Shown here: positions 16,707 to 25,217 of the stretch, in pieces
Numbering within the stretch: position 1 is the first letter of the stretch
Layout of the letters: each line of letters begins with the position of its first letter
NCBI RefSeq assembly: GCF_042611095.1
Contig: NZ_JBHFPV010000001.1
Span: 1,178,001-1,242,000 of the forward strand
Source: Meishania litoralis
GTDB lineage: Bacteria; Bacteroidota; Bacteroidia; Flavobacteriales; Flavobacteriaceae
DNA: 64,000 nt
Reading direction: 5' to 3'
Made by a program: the position numbers and the translations under genes
Notes under the pieces: model-generated
Seen by the model: only the letters and a program-made list of their open reading frames with translations
Told to the model about the DNA's origin: nothing
The model's database searches: none

Positions 16707-19193
16707 TTAAGATCCGCACATCAGGCAATCGTCATCGGCCTGACCTTCTTTGGCCCGGGCTATCATCTCTTTCATTTCTGCAGGTGTCATTGGCTGTATA
16801 TCCAACTCTTGAGAGGTTACAGGGGTCGAACGAACTTCAATTGTTTTTGCCGCTTCTTGATTTGGCAATGCTTCGACGGATACTTCAGCCTCGGCAGCCA
16901 CACTGACCGGTACTTCCTTTTTCTTGGTATTGTCCAGCGTAAATTTAATGGCGTCTACGGCAGCTTTGGTCCGCAAGTAGTACATTCCGGTCTTAAGGCC
17001 GCTTTTCCATGCATAGAAGTGCATCGAGGTCAGCTTGGCATAGTTTGCGTTCTCCATGAACAAATTCAATGATTGGCTCTGATCTATGAAGTAACCCCTA
17101 TGTCTTGACATATCGATAATATCTTTCATGCTCAGCTCCCATACGGTCTTATAGAGATCTCGAATATCTTGCGGTATTGTCTCAATATGCTGGATCGACC
17201 CATTGGCACGCATCAACTCTTGCTTCATATTTTCGTTCCACAAACCTAGTTCTACCAAATCTTCCAATAAATGTTTGTTAACAACGATAAACTCACCGCT
17301 CAATACCCTCCTTGTATAGATATTGGAAGTATAAGGCTCAAAACATTCATTGTTTCCCAAAATCTGTGATGTAGATGCCGTGGGCATCGGCGCCACCAAA
17401 AGGGAGTTGCGAACGCCGTTCTTTTTGACGTTCTTCCTAAGTTTTTCCCAATCCCACCTTCCGGAAAGTTCTTCATCTTTGATCCCCCATAGGTTATGCT
17501 GAAATTCACCCTTCGAGATGGGCGAACCATCGTAAGTGGAGTAAGGTCCTTCTTCCTTAGCGGCCTCCATTGAGGCGGTAACGGCCGCAAAATACAAGGT
17601 CTCGAAAATTTCTTGGTTCAATTTCTTTGCTTCATCGCTGGTAAAAGGTAGCCGCAACATGATAAAGGTATCGGCCAAGCCCTGCACGCCCAAACCTATA
17701 GGTCTATGGCGCATGTTCGAATTTTCAGCCTCTTTGACAGGATAGTAGTTTCTATCGATGACCCTATTGAGGTTCTTGGTCACGCGTTTTGTTACCTTGA
17801 ATAATTCCTTATGGTCAAACTCACCATTTTTAACGAACATCGGCAATGCTATGGAAGCCAAATTACAAACAGCTACCTCGTCTGGCGAAGTATATTCCAT
17901 AATCTCGGTACAGAGGTTCGAAGACCGAATGGTACCAAGGTTTTTTTGATTACTTTTTCGGTTGGCCGCATCTTTGTACAACATGTAGGGCGTGCCGGTT
18001 TCAATCTGCGATTCCAAGATTTTCTCCCAAAGCTCTCTTGCCCTTACCGTCTTTCTACCCTTTCCTTTTGCCTCGTATCCTAGATACAATTTTTCGAATT
18101 CTTCACTATGATTGGTAAATAACCCTGGACACTCATTCGGACACATCAATGTCCAATTTTCATTGGCCTCTACCCTTTTCATGAACAAATCGGGAATCCA
18201 CATGGCGTAGAACAAGTCACGGGCCCTCATCTCTTCTTTTCCATGGTTTTTCTTCAAATCAAGGAATTCATATACATCGGCATGCCATGGTTCCATATAA
18301 ATTGCAAAACTTCCCTTTCTTTTTCCGCCACCTTGATCGACATACCTTGCCGTGTCGTTAAAGACCTGAAGCATCGGCACGATTCCGTTCGAAGTACCGT
18401 TCGTGCCTGCGATATATGATCCCGTAGCCCTAACATTATGGATAGAAAGTCCTATACCACCCGCCGATTGCGAAATCTTGGCCGTTTGCTTCAACGTGTC
18501 GTATATACCATCGATGCTGTCTTCTTTCATCGTCAAAAGAAAACATGAGGACATTTGGGGTTTTGGTGTTCCCGAATTGAACAGGGTCGGAGTGGCATGT
18601 GTGAAATATTTCTTCGACATCAATTCATAGGTCTCGATTGCGGAATCAAGATCATTCAAATGGATGCCAACGGCAACACGCATAAGCATGTGTTGGGGCC
18701 TTTCTGCAATTTTACCGTTCAATTTGAGCAGGTAGGATCGTTCAAGCGTCTTAAAACCGAAATAATCGTAGCCAAAATCACGGTTGTATATTATCGTCGA
18801 ATCCAAACGTTCAGCGTTCTCTGAAATCACTTTATAGACTTCATCTGACAACAACGGGGCCTTTTTATTGGTTCGAGGGTTTATGTACTCGTAAAGATCC
18901 TTCATCGTTTCAGAGAACGATTTCTTTGTGTTCTTGTGCAAATTCGATACAGAGATACGTGCCGCCAATTTTGCGTAATCAGGATGGGTAGTGGTCATGG
19001 TAGCCGCAATCTCGGCGGCAAGGTTATCGAGTTCTGAAGTCGTCACACCGTCATAAAGCCCTTCAATGACACGCATGGCCACTTTTAACGGATCGACCAG
19101 TGCATTGAGGCCATAACATAATTTACGGACCCGAGCGGTGATCTTGTCGAACATCACCAGCTCTTTTCTGCCATCTCTTTTGATTACATACAT
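16707..19193 (-). CDS. nrdA: Ribonucleoside-diphosphate reductase, alpha subunit
   Basis: Protein of 828 residues; the catalytic subunit reducing NDPs to dNDPs. An N-terminal ATP-cone (about 1-90, starting VIKRDGRKELVMFDKI) gives overall allosteric control. Active-site features are SSCFLL and AVCNLA (the redox Cys pair), NLCTEIM (thiyl radical Cys with Asn and Glu), the PMPTASTSQILGNNECFEP substrate loop and GMYYLRTKA (the Tyr pair of the radical path). The C-terminal CLMC pair (823, 826) shuttles reducing equivalents from thioredoxin. A variable linker precedes it. Forms an operon after nrdB (89 bp) and ends at a terminator. Confidence 0.96.
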   Translation of the reverse strand: MYVIKRDGRKELVMFDKITARVRKLCYGLNALVDPLKVAMRVIEGLYDGVTTSELDNLAAEIAATMTTTHPDYAKLAARISVSNLHKNTKKSFSETMKDLYEYINPRTNKKAPLLSDEVYKVISENAERLDSTIIYNRDFGYDYFGFKTLERSYLLKLNGKIAERPQHMLMRVAVGIHLNDLDSAIETYELMSKKYFTHATPTLFNSGTPKPQMSSCFLLTMKEDSIDGIYDTLKQTAKISQSAGGIGLSIHNVRATGSYIAGTNGTSNGIVPMLQVFNDTARYVDQGGGKRKGSFAIYMEPWHADVYEFLDLKKNHGKEEMRARDLFYAMWIPDLFMKRVEANENWTLMCPNECPGLFTNHSEEFEKLYLGYEAKGKGRKTVRARELWEKILESQIETGTPYMLYKDAANRKSNQKNLGTIRSSNLCTEIMEYTSPDEVAVCNLASIALPMFVKNGEFDHKELFKVTKRVTKNLNRVIDRNYYPVKEAENSNMRHRPIGLGVQGLADTFIMLRLPFTSDEAKKLNQEIFETLYFAAVTASMEAAKEEGPYSTYDGSPISKGEFQHNLWGIKDEELSGRWDWEKLRKNVKKNGVRNSLLVAPMPTASTSQILGNNECFEPYTSNIYTRRVLSGEFIVVNKHLLEDLVELGLWNENMKQELMRANGSIQHIETIPQDIRDLYKTVWELSMKDIIDMSRHRGYFIDQSQSLNLFMENANYAKLTSMHFYAWKSGLKTGMYYLRTKAAVDAIKFTLDNTKKKEVPVSVAAEAEVSVEALPNQEAAKTIEVRSTPVTSQELDIQPMTPAEMKEMIARAKEGQADDDCLMCGS

Positions 19194-19282
19194 TTGCTAC
19201 AGTTGTTTTTGCGTTTGTTATTTGGTTGTCTTTCTATTTGTATTATTTTTTTTGATTTAAAAGGCCATTGGCCAAATCAAGG

Positions 19283-20269
19283 TTAAAAGTCGGCGTCAAA
19301 ACTGATTTTTTGTGCATCCTCATCTTTCTCTTTGTTAAGCACACCGGCCTTTTGATACTCAGAGACTCTTTTTTCGAAAAAGTTTGTCTTGCCTTGAAGC
19401 GAGATCATATCCATAAAATCAAAAGGGTTCGTAGCGTTATATACCTTATCGCACTCAAGCTCGACCAAAAGCCTATCGGTCACGAACTCTAAATACTGGG
19501 TCATCAATTTCGAATTCATACCGATCAGGCTAACCGGAAGCGATTCGGTGATAAACTCGCGTTCGATATCAAGCGCATCGGTCAAAATCTGCGTTATACG
19601 TTCTTTCGGAACTTTGTTCATCAAATGCTTGTTATGCAAGTGTACCGCATAATCGCAATGCATACCCTCGTCCCTTGAAATCAGTTCGTTTGAAAAAGTA
19701 AGGCCCGGCATAAGCCCTCGCTTCTTCAACCAGAAAATAGAGCAAAAAGCCCCGGAAAAGAATATACCCTCGACCGCGGCAAACGCAATCAGTCGCTCGG
19801 CAAAGCTTGGCGACTCTATCCAATTCAATGCCCAATCTGCCTTCTTTTTAATGGCAGGAAAGTTTTCAATGGCCTTAAAAAGAATATTTTTTTCCTTCTC
19901 ATCCTTCACATAGGTGTCGATCAAAAGCGAATAGGTCTCTGAGTGGATGTTCTCCATCATAATCTGAAACCCGTAGAAAAACTTCGCTTCGGAATATTGC
20001 ACTTCACTTACGAAATTTTCGGCCAAATTTTCATTTACAATACCATCGGACGCCGCAAAAAAGGCCAATATATGTTTGATGAAATACCTCTCATCGTCGT
20101 TCAACTTATTGTTCCAATCGTTCAAATCTTCATGAAGGTCGATTTCCTCCGCCGTCCAAAAGCAGGCCTCACATTTTTTATACCATTCCCATAAATCATG
20201 ATGCTGAATAGGAAATATTACAAATCGATCTTCATTTTCTTCAAGAATTGGCTCCAATGCTGTTGACAT
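19283..20269 (-). CDS. nrdB: Ribonucleoside-diphosphate reductase, beta subunit
   Basis: Protein of 328 residues that houses the dimetal centre and stable tyrosyl radical for NrdA. The motif ENIHSETY places metal ligands Glu106 and His109 and the radical Tyr at 113; further ligands lie in EEIDLHEDL and SRDEGMHCD. The Tyr is intact, so this is a standard radical-forming class I subunit, not a Tyr-less subtype. The last residues are acidic and hydrophobic, as needed for docking to NrdA. First gene of the nrdB-nrdA operon, the order usual in Bacteroidota. Confidence 0.95.
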   Translation of the reverse strand: MSTALEPILEENEDRFVIFPIQHHDLWEWYKKCEACFWTAEEIDLHEDLNDWNNKLNDDERYFIKHILAFFAASDGIVNENLAENFVSEVQYSEAKFFYGFQIMMENIHSETYSLLIDTYVKDEKEKNILFKAIENFPAIKKKADWALNWIESPSFAERLIAFAAVEGIFFSGAFCSIFWLKKRGLMPGLTFSNELISRDEGMHCDYAVHLHNKHLMNKVPKERITQILTDALDIEREFITESLPVSLIGMNSKLMTQYLEFVTDRLLVELECDKVYNATNPFDFMDMISLQGKTNFFEKRVSEYQKAGVLNKEKDEDAQKISFDADF

Positions 20270-20712
20270 AATATTGTTGTTTTATTCGTTATTTCAAGAA
20301 TTCGCCCAAGAATCAAATCACACTTCGATAACTTTTAAAGTCAATCGGACCTGAAATTTTCACAATCGGAAAATCGACCGCCAACCTGTGTAATTATGCT
20401 AATTTTTGATAAGCAAGGCGAAAAATACCTTACTGTCGGGATGAACAAAGATGGAAAAATGTGAGCGATCAAAAAAGGTGATTTTGGCAAAACGATCACA
20501 AAGTTTTTAACACGATTTGTTGAAATGTAGCTTCACTGGTGATGTTCATTGACCTTTCGAAATTATCTCTGATTTTAAGGATTTTCAAAAAAAGTGAACA
20601 TCAAAAAAATAAACCAAAAAGTATATAACGAACATACTTTTTGGTTTAAAATTCAGGGTGAAATAATAGGTCACATTACAATGCGGTCGATTTGATTCAT
20701 TTCGAGAAAATC
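20270..20712. promoter_or_regulatory. nrdB upstream region, no gene seen
   Basis: Region of 443 bp that must hold the nrdB promoter near 20270-20420. No convincing NrdR box pair or strict TAnnTTTG element could be found by eye. The left part is AT-rich, and the only strong structure is the terminator of the upstream methyltransferase at 20603-20648. No supportable reading frame. Confidence 0.4.
20603..20648 (-). terminator. Strong intrinsic terminator after the methyltransferase
   Basis: Perfect 15-bp inverted repeat TAAACCAAAAAGTAT (20610-20624) and ATACTTTTTGGTTTA (20634-20648) with a 9-base loop. On the minus strand the stem is followed by ATTTTTTT. It lies 64 bp after the methyltransferase stop and shields nrdB from read-through. 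Confidence 0.85.
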
Positions 20713-21627
20713 TTACGCCCGTAAATGCAAATAAAGGATTACATTATCCGGTGTACGGCCAACAGATACCCCAGTACTAAACCCGGCCTGCTCGGCCAAG
20801 TGCCTCATTTGGGTCTCGGTACGATGAATCAAGTGCCAGTCTCCGAAAACCTCCATATAGTCACGACTCGGATTATAGTCATCGTTATAGTTTCCAATGA
20901 CTATCTCACCTCCTTTCTTCTGCCACCTTCTAAATCGTTTCAACAATTTCACAAAGGCCCTGTCATCGAGATAATCAAAAAGCCCTGCCGCCCATATCAG
21001 GTCATAAGTATTCGAGGTCTCGTAACGGAAAATATTGGTGTTCGTATATTCAATATTCTTTATATGATCTTTGTTCAAGTTCTTAGAAAATTCAATGGCC
21101 TCCTTATCGATTTCAACACAGGTCGTATATATATTCTTTGTACTGCCCTCATTGTACAGTTCGAACAATTCTCTTCCTGATCCGCTTATCACATTTAATA
21201 CATTGATCTGACAGCGGCCCATAGCTTTGTCTTTCACCAGACCTTTAAAATAATCTTTTCGGTTTCGTACGGCTTTCGGCGCTGCGTGCTGTTGCAAATA
21301 CATATCCCATATGCCATAATTTGGATTATTGGAAATATGGTTTGTATAGATCCGATCGAGAAAAAGATAATCTCCAGGATAACCGTTGGGCTTCAAGAAG
21401 CCCCTTCCATGCAAGGTGTTTTCCAAAAAATCCTTGCCCAAATTTTGATTAAGTTCAATAATCTCGTTCCTCGAAATATTTCCTTTGCGTAATTCAGATG
21501 CCGCAAAAGACAACAATGTCTCCAATTGTTCAAAGTAAGCATACGACCATTGTTCGTTTTTCAAAAAGTTCTTCAACCTGTTTAAAGCTACACTCTGGGT
21601 TTTCTTGTTTTGTTCGATTTCAATCAT
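20713..21627 (-). CDS. Class I SAM-dependent methyltransferase, PhcB-like
   Basis: Start placed at the ATG 21627 (MIEIEQNKK). A longer frame to 21744 would overlap the next gene upstream by 44 bp. The 304-residue product has a helical N-terminal third with GYPGDYLFLDRIY, a segment also seen in proteins annotated as extracellular factor (3-hydroxypalmitate methyl ester) biosynthesis enzymes. A Rossmann methyltransferase domain follows: VLNVISGSGRELFEL (motif I), CVEIDKEAIEFS (acidic ribose-binding residue) and LIWAAGLFDYLDD. It may methylate a fatty-acid-like or small molecule, but the substrate is unproven. It ends the small-gene island. Confidence 0.75.
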   Translation of the reverse strand: MIEIEQNKKTQSVALNRLKNFLKNEQWSYAYFEQLETLLSFAASELRKGNISRNEIIELNQNLGKDFLENTLHGRGFLKPNGYPGDYLFLDRIYTNHISNNPNYGIWDMYLQQHAAPKAVRNRKDYFKGLVKDKAMGRCQINVLNVISGSGRELFELYNEGSTKNIYTTCVEIDKEAIEFSKNLNKDHIKNIEYTNTNIFRYETSNTYDLIWAAGLFDYLDDRAFVKLLKRFRRWQKKGGEIVIGNYNDDYNPSRDYMEVFGDWHLIHRTETQMRHLAEQAGFSTGVSVGRTPDNVILYLHLRA

Positions 21628-21700
21628 GATATTTATAATTTTAGACTTAGAGCGAAGATTACTTAGACATCTTAAATACCCGTTCAAAAATTGATTTGGG

Positions 21701-21925
21701 TCATTCGGCTTTATTGGCAAATACATCGATATGCCCCAGATCAATTTGAAATGCCCGGTGAATATTTTCTAACCATTTATTCAAAAAATAACCTAAAAGC
21801 AAAGCTGTTTCGGCACCCAAGAATATGAAAGGGTCGATTCCCTTTGTCAATAAAGCGACTGGTTCGGCAACTAAGAACATTGTATTAAGTAATAGTGCGG
21901 TGATTATACCTATTGATGTTTTCAT
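21701..21925 (-). CDS. Small hydrophobic membrane protein (74 residues)
   Basis: The start MKTSIGIITALLLNTMFLVAEPVALL is a signal-like helix, followed by a second hydrophobic segment (PFIFLGAETALLLGYFL) and a polar C-terminus. A two-helix membrane protein is likely, with the short loop and both ends predicted by charge. No family is recognised. It precedes the methyltransferase by 73 bp on the same strand, so co-transcription is possible. Confidence 0.6.
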   Translation of the reverse strand: MKTSIGIITALLLNTMFLVAEPVALLTKGIDPFIFLGAETALLLGYFLNKWLENIHRAFQIDLGHIDVFANKAE

Positions 21926-21992
21926 TGTATAGATTTTTGGTTATTGATTGTTCATCGATCTTAAAGCCTAAAGTGCCTCTCGTCGAATAGTT

Positions 21993-22103
21993 TTATCGTT
22001 TGAATATTTCTCCTAAAAATTTTACGCCTGACGCTACTTTTACCAGTATCATTAAAATCAGCAATATGGCCATGGCCAACCAAGGCAAAGACTTATTTTC
22101 CAT
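21993..22103 (-). CDS. 36-residue single-helix membrane protein
   Basis: The frame starts at the ATG 22103 and reads MENKSLPWLAMAILLILMIL, then VKVASGVKFLGEIFKR and TAA at 21993. One transmembrane helix is flanked by an acidic N-terminus and a basic C-terminus. It overlaps the end of the upstream small lipoprotein gene by 11 bp, an arrangement that favours translational coupling and argues that it is a real gene despite its length. No homologue is recognised. Confidence 0.55.
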   Translation of the reverse strand: MENKSLPWLAMAILLILMILVKVASGVKFLGEIFKR

Positions 22104-22332
22104 CGCTTGTTAAAGTTACAGGGGGTGTATCGTTTTCAGATAATGGACCAGTTTCCCTTATCAAAGAATCTATCACGGTCGCTCTCAGGTAAACAGCGCT
22201 GTCATTAGTTCGACTGCCATAACGATCGCAATCACCGGTTTCAAAACAATCTTCAAACTCATTCGTACTGTTCAAACTACAAATGGCCAACATTGTTAGA
22301 TAACAACTTATGTAGAGAAAACTTTTACCCAT
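22093..22332 (-). CDS. Small secreted or lipoprotein-like protein (79 residues)
   Basis: Start at the ATG 22332 (MGKSFLYISCYLTMLAICSL); the frame extends upstream but without a signal-like lead. The hydrophobic lead ends in LAIC, an acceptable lipobox, followed by an acidic, Cys-containing segment (FEDCFETGDCDRYGS) and a polar tail. Probably exported and lipidated or disulfide-bonded. It overlaps the 36-residue membrane gene by 11 bp. A near-palindromic GGGGG-AAATACCCC site lies about 90 bp upstream. No known family. Confidence 0.5.
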   Translation of the reverse strand: MGKSFLYISCYLTMLAICSLNSTNEFEDCFETGDCDRYGSRTNDSAVYLRATVIDSLIRETGPLSENDTPPVTLTSDGK

Positions 22333-22421
22333 AATCGTTGTTTTAAAGATTAATGCTTTTTGTTCAGTGCAAGATATTCGCATCTTAAGCACCGTTCAAG
22401 AGGCGTATGTCCTTATCAGTT

Positions 22422-22436
22422 AGGGGGAAATACCCC
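22422..22436. promoter_or_regulatory. Near-palindromic AGGGGGAAATACCCC site
   Basis: A 15-bp G-run/A-T core/C-run element, about 90 bp upstream of the small lipoprotein gene that starts at 22332. A matching element (13 of 15 positions, opposite orientation) occurs at 59505-59520 upstream of another small membrane gene. Such symmetry suits a dimeric regulator; the binding protein is unknown. Confidence 0.45.
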
Positions 22437-22806
22437 ATTTTCAAAAGGTCAAACACGACCACAAGGCTGACATTCTGTAAGAAAAAGATGATATTAAAAA
22501 TATTTGCTCATAGGGCATGCTGCCACCATAGCAATTCTATAGGTCTTTCATTCCAGTCAATTATCTGGACGCTTTGTAGAAAAGATTTTAAGTATGGTTG
22601 CTCGAAATCAAAAGTGAGTTGTACTCTGTCAAAACCAAGCCCCTTTAATCTGCCATTTTAGTACGGGTATATATTATGTTTATGAAAAGTTTATTTTGTT
22701 GGTGGCAATCTCAATTTTGTAATAATAGTGACACATAACATTATGAATGCCCGAAAATGGTTCGCATGGGCCAAGTCCAACCTTTATTCTCAAGAATGTC
22801 GCATTT
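22437..22806. other. Intergenic stretch without a supportable gene
   Basis: About 370 bp between same-strand genes. Short frames here lack coding-like composition. No hairpin with a T-tract, no strict -7 element and no repeat with the rest of the window was seen. It may contain the 3' end of the 22807 gene's transcript. Confidence 0.4.
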
Positions 22807-23421
22807 TTATATGGACACTTTAAACTCACCCGATATTGGCACCACTTTTCCATCTGCAGATTTTCCGACTCCTTTGAATTTTGCGGTTACTAGTCCAAGA
22901 ATCAAACTGGCATGGAGCGGACCCTCAAAAACAAAAGTCCGACCATCCTTTTTTATATTAAAAACAAGAGGTTCACGCCCATCAACCTCATTAAAACCGG
23001 GAAGCTCAAATTCATAAGTTCGGATTGCACTCCATCGTTCGATGGTCGGAAATTCGAAAACGATGACCGGTGCCCCGGGCGGATATAGCTCAAGCCAAAC
23101 TCCCTCGTCATAATGAATTCGGCTTTTTTTGCGGTCAATAGTTTGGTAATTATAGGTATTTCCATCGATAGACAGCGTACCCTTGGCAACCGAGGAGGGC
23201 TCAACAGGACTATCTTCCCCATCCTTATCGGACTGCTGGTTCATTTGCTCTTCGACCTGCTCCATCACCTGCTTCATAACCGGGGAGTTCATAAGGCTAT
23301 CTTGTATTTTCTGGGCTTCTTCAATCTGTTTTTGTTGCTCAGGTGTCAATTGCTGGGCATGAACTGCTATACCAATGAACATAAACAGAAGCAATAAGCG
23401 TTCCTTTACATTTTTCATCAT
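22807..23421 (-). CDS. Secreted hypothetical protein with coiled lead
   Basis: Start at the ATG 23421 (an ATG 3 bp later is equally possible); an in-frame TTG lies further upstream. The 204-residue product has a signal peptide cleaved near VHAQQ, a Gln/Glu-rich helix (LTPEQQKQIEEAQKIQDSL with further MKQVMEQVEEQM), an acidic linker and a beta-rich C-terminal domain with GTLSIDGNTYNYQTID and SGEFKVSI. It may bind another envelope component through the helix, but no catalytic motif or family is recognised. It lies in the small-protein island and is its largest secreted member. Confidence 0.6.
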   Translation of the reverse strand: MMKNVKERLLLLFMFIGIAVHAQQLTPEQQKQIEEAQKIQDSLMNSPVMKQVMEQVEEQMNQQSDKDGEDSPVEPSSVAKGTLSIDGNTYNYQTIDRKKSRIHYDEGVWLELYPPGAPVIVFEFPTIERWSAIRTYEFELPGFNEVDGREPLVFNIKKDGRTFVFEGPLHASLILGLVTAKFKGVGKSADGKVVPISGEFKVSI

Positions 23422-23494
23422 ACTCAATTTTTAGTTTCATACCAGTTTCTTGGAGAAATATTCGAGCTCTAATATAAAGTTAGCGCTATGGCTC

Positions 23495-23845
23495 TCATGA
23501 TTGAAAGTCTTGGTTACAGTCAAGTTCTTGTAGTTGATCCCTGCTATCATCAAGAGCCTTGGCGTAAGCATCTTTGTTTGCGGGCACTACACATTCTTCC
23601 ATATTCTCAAGTGCCTCGATGTAATCGAGAAGCGCCGTTCGAACATTTTCACAAGTTTCCTTACTTGGTGAATTGGAAAAAGCAATAGTGGCCTCTGCTG
23701 CAGCATCGGCTTCTGCACCTGTCCGTTCGCCCCAAGATTCATCACCACAGGCGTTGAATTCCGATAGAAGTTCACTTGGATCACAGTTGAAACCCAATAG
23801 GGCCAATGCCAATAACATTACTGATTTTTGGATTGTTGTTTTCAT
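23495..23845 (-). CDS. Small Cys-containing lipoprotein (116 residues)
   Basis: The signal segment MKTTIQKSVMLLALALLGFNC ends in a lipobox (LGFNC, Cys 21). The mature part is acidic and mostly helical, rich in Ala, Glu and Asp, with four Cys (NACGDE, KETCENV, EECVVP, LDCNQ) that could form two disulfides. A single helical domain on the outer surface or in the periplasm is likely. No family recognised. The island neighbours are on the same strand. Confidence 0.65.
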   Translation of the reverse strand: MKTTIQKSVMLLALALLGFNCDPSELLSEFNACGDESWGERTGAEADAAAEATIAFSNSPSKETCENVRTALLDYIEALENMEECVVPANKDAYAKALDDSRDQLQELDCNQDFQS

Positions 23846-23866
23846 AAATTGTGTATTAAGTATTAA

Positions 23867-24061
23867 TTATTCCGAGTTTTTGAAGGATTTCGCTCTTATT
23901 CTTTTTGATTTCTTATGTTTCGCCCATGGCAATGATCTCAATAACCTTTTTAGGAAATCATTCTCTAAAATTATTTTTTCAAAATTGTATGGGGGGAACA
24001 TCCCTTTTTGAACTAAAAGGAATATATCGCACTTCAAAGCGTTGTAAACGCCCTTGTTCAA
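23867..24061 (-). CDS. Doubtful 64-residue basic frame
   Basis: The frame begins with TTG at 24061, 6 bp after the stop of the 47-residue membrane gene, and has a hydrophilic basic tail (LPWAKHKKSKRIRAKSFKNSE). No signal peptide. The region NFEKIILENDFLKRLLRSL would form an amphipathic helix. Coding is possible because the frame sits neatly between neighbours on the same strand, but there is no ATG start and no homology. Treat it as uncertain. Confidence 0.25.
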   Translation of the reverse strand: MNKGVYNALKCDIFLLVQKGMFPPYNFEKIILENDFLKRLLRSLPWAKHKKSKRIRAKSFKNSE

Positions 24062-24067
24062 GTCGAA

Positions 24068-24211
24068 TCAGCCAGTTTTTGTCATCAGTACGGTACCAAT
24101 CAACCAAAGGGCTACCAACAAAATAGAGATGAACAATAGGGTAACTTCATCCAATTTCCAGATGGTGTTCTTCGTATTCAAAGTCGATGAGGGTTTTCTA
24201 AACAATTTCAT
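24068..24211 (-). CDS. 47-residue single-helix membrane protein
   Basis: The frame starts at the ATG 24211 (MKLFRKPSSTLNTKNTIWKL) and contains one strong helix (VTLLFISILLVALWLIGTVL) before MTKTG and TGA. The basic N-terminus predicts an inside orientation for that end. It begins 7 bp after the stop of the 24219 gene, so the two are likely co-translated. No family recognised. It belongs with the other sub-50-residue genes in the island. Confidence 0.55.
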   Translation of the reverse strand: MKLFRKPSSTLNTKNTIWKLDEVTLLFISILLVALWLIGTVLMTKTG

Positions 24212-24218
24212 TTTGCTC

Positions 24219-24677
24219 TTATTGTATTCGTAGAATCAATTCTCCTTTTTGGTTCGATATGACCTTGGCATTGGCCGCTCCCAATCTGTAATCATCGCCT
24301 GAATTAAGTTGTACTTTCGACAAGAAACCCTTGTTCGGAAAAATACGCTGCTCGGTATAAACGGTAATGATAGTTCCCTTTATTGGCAGTACAAGATGGT
24401 CTTCTCTCAGTTCGTACTTTCCTTTTAGCAGCCCCTTATAAAACTCGTGTTTTGGGAAAGCCTCGACAATATCCTCTTCGGTTCTTTGCAAAAAATTATT
24501 CAACGGTTCTATCATAGCGAGTTGATCGGATTCAAGATCGGTCACCAATACTATGGGCATGTCGTTGGTCGTACGTGTTTGGGCCTTTATCTCTACTATC
24601 GATATCATTGTAATGAAAAGAATGCCCATCACATCGATAAGAGAGATTCTATTAATAATCTCGAAACTTCGCAACAT
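24219..24677 (-). CDS. Membrane-anchored hypothetical protein (152 residues)
   Basis: The N-terminus has one membrane segment (SLIDVMGILFITMISIVEIKA) preceded by a basic cap, then a polar periplasmic domain with alternating strands (MPIVLVTDLESDQ, GTIITVYTEQRIF, AKVISNQKGELILRIQ). The SLIDVMGILFITM lead loosely recalls ExbD/TolR-type anchors, in which an Asp in the helix matters, but the following domain does not clearly match. No family assigned. It is followed 7 bp later by the 47-residue membrane gene. Confidence 0.55.
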   Translation of the reverse strand: MLRSFEIINRISLIDVMGILFITMISIVEIKAQTRTTNDMPIVLVTDLESDQLAMIEPLNNFLQRTEEDIVEAFPKHEFYKGLLKGKYELREDHLVLPIKGTIITVYTEQRIFPNKGFLSKVQLNSGDDYRLGAANAKVISNQKGELILRIQ

Positions 24678-24765
24678 TGCTTTTTATTATTACCCTTGCG
24701 CTGTAAACAATCTTAGGCTTGGTATGTGCCAAAGGTTCGTTTTAAAATATACAAACAAGTGGTCG

Positions 24766-24978
24766 TTAATGTCTGATCGGAAGTTTTGAAACAATCTCAA
24801 GAGAGTCAGACTGAGTCTCGGTCATACCCCCAGGAAGAGCACAACCATCTTCTTCTAGGCACCCACATAGGTATGATAACTGTCCCGCAGATGGGTCGCA
24901 CTCTCCATTTTTGGTGCAAGAAATACTGATTAACACAACTACCAAAACAATCGCTTTAGACAAAAGGAATTTTTTCAT
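24766..24978 (-). CDS. Small Cys-rich lipoprotein (70 residues)
   Basis: The signal segment MKKFLLSKAIVLVVVLISISC ends in a lipobox (ISISC, Cys 21). The mature 50 residues have four more Cys (GECDPS, YLCGCLEEDGC) and Gly/Asp turns, consistent with a disulfide-stabilised knot-like domain. The two 8-bp boxes ATGTAACA at 25071 and 25092 lie 93-121 bp upstream, and a similar pair precedes the next small lipoprotein gene. No family recognised. Confidence 0.65.
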   Translation of the reverse strand: MKKFLLSKAIVLVVVLISISCTKNGECDPSAGQLSYLCGCLEEDGCALPGGMTETQSDSLEIVSKLPIRH

Positions 24979-25070
24979 GGTTTTTTTATTTAGTTATTAA
25001 TTCGTTATGGTTGGTCACAAAGTATCAATAATAGCAATTTACGTTACAACCTTTACTTTCTATACCACGT

Positions 25071-25099
25071 ATGTAACATTGTATGCAAGAAATGTAACA
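25071..25099. promoter_or_regulatory. Tandem 8-bp boxes 21 bp apart (site A)
   Basis: ATGTAACA at 25071-25078 and again at 25092-25099, start-to-start spacing exactly 21 bp (two helical turns), preceded by TACCAC at 25063-25068. Direct repeats at this period are the classical binding geometry of LytTR-domain response regulators, and a LytTR regulator gene is 5.7 kb away. The probable target is the lipoprotein gene starting at 24978. The 8-bp boxes only partly fit the published LytTR consensus. Confidence 0.55.
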
Positions 25100-25217
25100 A
25101 GGATGCCGAGGGCCCCTAATTGCTTGACTTATGGCATGTTTTGATGGTCTTGCCATCATAAAAAGCCAAGAGAACCGTGTTCCATTAAATTTCATATCAA
25201 TTCGATCCGAGAACTTA

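Noticed and set aside
16707..20269. Plus-strand open frames opposite nrdA and nrdB
   Set aside because: They are shadow frames of the reductase genes, whose motifs are clear on the minus strand.
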